From assembly GCA_001899085.1 (NCBI GenBank), contig MKVB01000002.1, forward strand, positions 553,851 through 586,658: a stretch of 32,808 bases of DNA, written 5' to 3'. The notes below the pieces were generated by a model that did not search any database, was not told the origin of the DNA, and saw nothing but the letters and a program-made list of their open reading frames with translations. The position numbers and the translations under genes were made by a program. Positions within the stretch are counted from its first letter, which is position 1, and each line of letters starts with the position of its first letter. Positions 30,998 through 32,808 of the stretch are shown here, in pieces. The stretch is from Devosia sp. 66-14 (GTDB lineage: Bacteria; Pseudomonadota; Alphaproteobacteria; Rhizobiales; Devosiaceae).

Positions 30998-31924
30998 ATG
31001 ACCCAGATCGACCAGTCATCGAGCAGCGGCCTGACCCGCAAGAAACGGCGGATGCGGCCGGAGTTGATCCTTGGCATCGCGCTGGTGGTGCCGGGCATTG
31101 CGCTGGCGGTGATCTTCAAGCTGGTGCCGCTGGTCCGCGCCTTCATCCTCAGCCTCTACCAGACGCGCGGCTTCGAGGACCCCAAGTTCGCCTGGTTCGC
31201 CAACTATGCCTCGATGTTCAAGGATCCGGTGTTCGCCACTTCGTTCAGGAACGCCGCCCTGGTGTTCGTGACGCTGCCGGTATGGATCTTCCTGCCGCTG
31301 GTGCTGGCGCTCTTGATCTTCCAGCGCTCGCCAGGCTGGAAGGCGTTCCGGGCCATCTATTTCCTGCCCTACATGATCGCGCCGATCGTCGTCGGCATCA
31401 TGTTCCGGCAGATCCTCGCGCCCGATGGGCCGCTCAACGCTTTCCTGATCTTCATCGGGCTCGCGCCGCTCGCCATCGAGTGGCTGAACGGGGCGACGAG
31501 CGCGCTGTTCTCGCTGACCTCCGTTGCGCTGTGGAGCTTTTTCGGGCTCGGCGTGCTCACCTATCTCTCGGGCCTGTCGACCGTGCCCGACGAGGTGATC
31601 GAGGCAGCGCGGCTCGACGGCGCCGGATTCTGGCGGCTGCTGATCGAGATCGTCACGCCGCTCTTGAAGCCGGTGATCGGCTACTGGACCGTGCTCTGCA
31701 CCTCGTCGATGCTGATCTGGATGTTCCCGCTGATCTATGCGCTGACGCGCGGCGGGCCGGGCAGCGCCACCATGCTGCCCGAGTACCTGGTGTTCACCAC
31801 CACTTTCGAATTCCTCAATCGCGGCAAGGGCGCGGCCATCGGCATGGCGCTGTTCGTGTTCGCCGCCATCGTCTCGGCCTTCGTGGTCCGGCGCATGTAT
31901 GCCGAAGGAAAGGCCAGCAAATGA
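30998..31924 (+). CDS. Sugar ABC transporter permease, MalF/UgpA type (CUT1)
   Basis: The product is 308 residues, an inner-membrane protein with about six hydrophobic helices. The first is ELILGIALVVPGIALAVIF. The EAA loop reads EAARLDGAGFWRLLIEIVTPLLKP, the standard CUT1 coupling helix. The ATG at 30998 is preferred (MTQIDQSS); the open frame upstream of it lies in repeat sequence. The ribosome site is weak. It overlaps the next permease by ATGA, so the two are co-translated. The usual third component, the ATPase, is not in the window. Confidence 0.92.
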   Translation: MTQIDQSSSSGLTRKKRRMRPELILGIALVVPGIALAVIFKLVPLVRAFILSLYQTRGFEDPKFAWFANYASMFKDPVFATSFRNAALVFVTLPVWIFLPLVLALLIFQRSPGWKAFRAIYFLPYMIAPIVVGIMFRQILAPDGPLNAFLIFIGLAPLAIEWLNGATSALFSLTSVALWSFFGLGVLTYLSGLSTVPDEVIEAARLDGAGFWRLLIEIVTPLLKPVIGYWTVLCTSSMLIWMFPLIYALTRGGPGSATMLPEYLVFTTTFEFLNRGKGAAIGMALFVFAAIVSAFVVRRMYAEGKASK

Positions 31925-32802
31925 GCCTCGCCAGCGTTTCCGACAGCGTGCCGGATGAGGTGGCGCCGGGCAGCAACCCGCTGCTCCGCACCATCGTCAA
32001 ATGGCTGGTGACCTTCATCCTCGTGGTGGTGGCGGTGGTGGCGCTCTATCCGCTGGTGTTCACCGTCCTCAATTCGCTGAAGACCCGCACCGGCTATGCG
32101 CAGAACCCGCTCGGGCTGCCGGTCGACATCAGCTTCGAGAACTATGCCGAGACCTTCGTCCGGATGGATGTGCCGCGGCTCTTGTTCAACAGCATCATCA
32201 CCACCGGCGGCGGGCTGCTGCTCTCGACGGTCGCGGCCTTGTTCATCGCCTATGCGGTGACCAAGCTCCGGATCAAGGGCGGCAACCTGATCTTCCTGTT
32301 CATCATCGCCATGCTGGTGATCCCCAGCCAGGTGGTGATCTATCCGCTCTACGAGACCATTCTCGACCTGGGGCTCGGCGGCACCTACCAAGGGCTGATC
32401 TTTTCCTATGCGGCGTTCGGGCTGCCGATCAGCACCTATATGCTGGCGGCATTTTTCCGCGCCATTCCCGACGAGCTGATCGAGGCGGCGCGTATCGACG
32501 GGGCAGGGGAGCTGCGCATCCTGTTCCAGATGATGCTGCCGATCTCGACCCCGGCAATCGCGGCGCTCTCGATCCTCAACTTCGTCTGGATGTGGAACGA
32601 CCTGCTGCTGCCGCTGGTGATCATGGGCGGCTCGGACAAGACCACTTTGATGGTCGGTGTGGCGCTGCTCTCGGGCCAGTATGATGTGTCGATTCCGTTG
32701 ATCAGCGCCGGTTTGATCGTTGCGCTGCTGCCGGTGATGATCGTCTACTTGCTGTTCCAGCGGCAGATCCTGTCGGGCGCGCTGGCGGGGGCGGTGAAAT
32801 GA
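31921..32802 (+). CDS. Sugar ABC transporter permease, MalG/UgpE type (CUT1)
   Basis: The product is 293 residues, an inner-membrane protein. The N-terminus has a cytoplasmic leader, then VTFILVVVAVVALYPLVFTVLNSLKTR, typical of MalG-type subunits. Later features are the PSQVVIYPLYETILDLGLGGTYQGLI region and the EAA loop EAARIDGAGELRILFQMMLPISTPAI. It ends LLFQRQILSGALAGAVK, the usual MalG-type terminus. The start ATG lies inside the stop of the preceding permease gene, and its own stop overlaps another ATG at 32799. Confidence 0.93.
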   Translation: MSLASVSDSVPDEVAPGSNPLLRTIVKWLVTFILVVVAVVALYPLVFTVLNSLKTRTGYAQNPLGLPVDISFENYAETFVRMDVPRLLFNSIITTGGGLLLSTVAALFIAYAVTKLRIKGGNLIFLFIIAMLVIPSQVVIYPLYETILDLGLGGTYQGLIFSYAAFGLPISTYMLAAFFRAIPDELIEAARIDGAGELRILFQMMLPISTPAIAALSILNFVWMWNDLLLPLVIMGGSDKTTLMVGVALLSGQYDVSIPLISAGLIVALLPVMIVYLLFQRQILSGALAGAVK

Positions 32803-32808
32803 CGGCTC
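32799..32808 (+). CDS. Start of a further gene of the CUT1 operon, cut by the window edge
   Basis: ATGACGGCTC begins inside the stop codon of the permease gene (ATGA overlap), the same coupling used throughout this window. Only three codons (M-T-A) are visible, so nothing can be said about function from sequence. The missing ATPase or a sugar enzyme would be the usual occupant. Confidence 0.45.

Noticed and set aside
30877-31920. Extension of the second CUT1 permease to 641 residues
   Set aside because: The upstream part overlaps the first permease in another frame; the ATGA junction at 31921 gives the normal MalG-type protein.

Overview
The window is GC-rich (roughly two-thirds G+C by eye) and packed with ABC sugar transporters, sugar-acid enzymes and palindromic intergenic repeats. 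This style fits a soil or plant-associated alphaproteobacterium of the Hyphomicrobiales (Devosia-like). That placement is an inference from gene families and repeat style; no rRNA or other marker gene is present. I see no tRNA, rRNA, CRISPR array, transposase or phage gene.

Layout, left to right. (1) 104-10426, minus strand: one long operon read from an IclR regulator through a rhamnose-type mutarotase, a lactonase, a rhamnonate-type dehydratase, a dipeptide-type (SBP_bac_5/DppBCDF) ABC transporter and an aldose-dehydrogenase-like aldo/keto reductase. Together these import a deoxy-sugar or its oligomer and oxidise it through lactone and acid to a 2-keto-3-deoxy acid. (2) 10815-15477, minus, with a divergent ROK regulator at 15636-16841: SGNH esterase, sugar-binding protein, a single-chain permease-ATPase fusion, and a GST-like protein. 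A near-identical 19-base motif sits in front of both the esterase and the binding protein. (3) 17261-23640, minus: an arabinonate-type IlvD/Edd dehydratase, an RraA-like (possible aldolase) protein, a CUT2 permease, binding protein and ATPase, and an unusual amidohydrolase. (4) 24240-27816, minus: a glycoside-hydrolase-like protein, a lactonase-type amidohydrolase and a LacI regulator. A 20-base palindrome before the dehydratase recurs at 15 of 20 positions just before lacI, which ties clusters 3 and 4 into one predicted regulon. (5) 27994-32808, plus: a Gfo/Idh/MocA dehydrogenase and a CUT1 transporter (binding protein plus two permeases). It runs into a further gene cut by the window edge.

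Taken together the window is a sugar-scavenging island: four transport systems of three types, four regulators of three or more families, and recurrent sets of dehydrogenase, lactonase and dehydratase, which is the non-phosphorylative oxidative sugar route. The least conventional part is the LacI-linked set, where the only aldolase candidate is an RraA-like protein whose usual metal-site signature is altered.

Intergenic spaces carry several families of long inverted repeats. One is a roughly 230-base element with perfect 9-base terminal inverted repeats. It occurs twice and is inserted inside another palindromic repeat each time, so it looks like a small non-autonomous mobile element.
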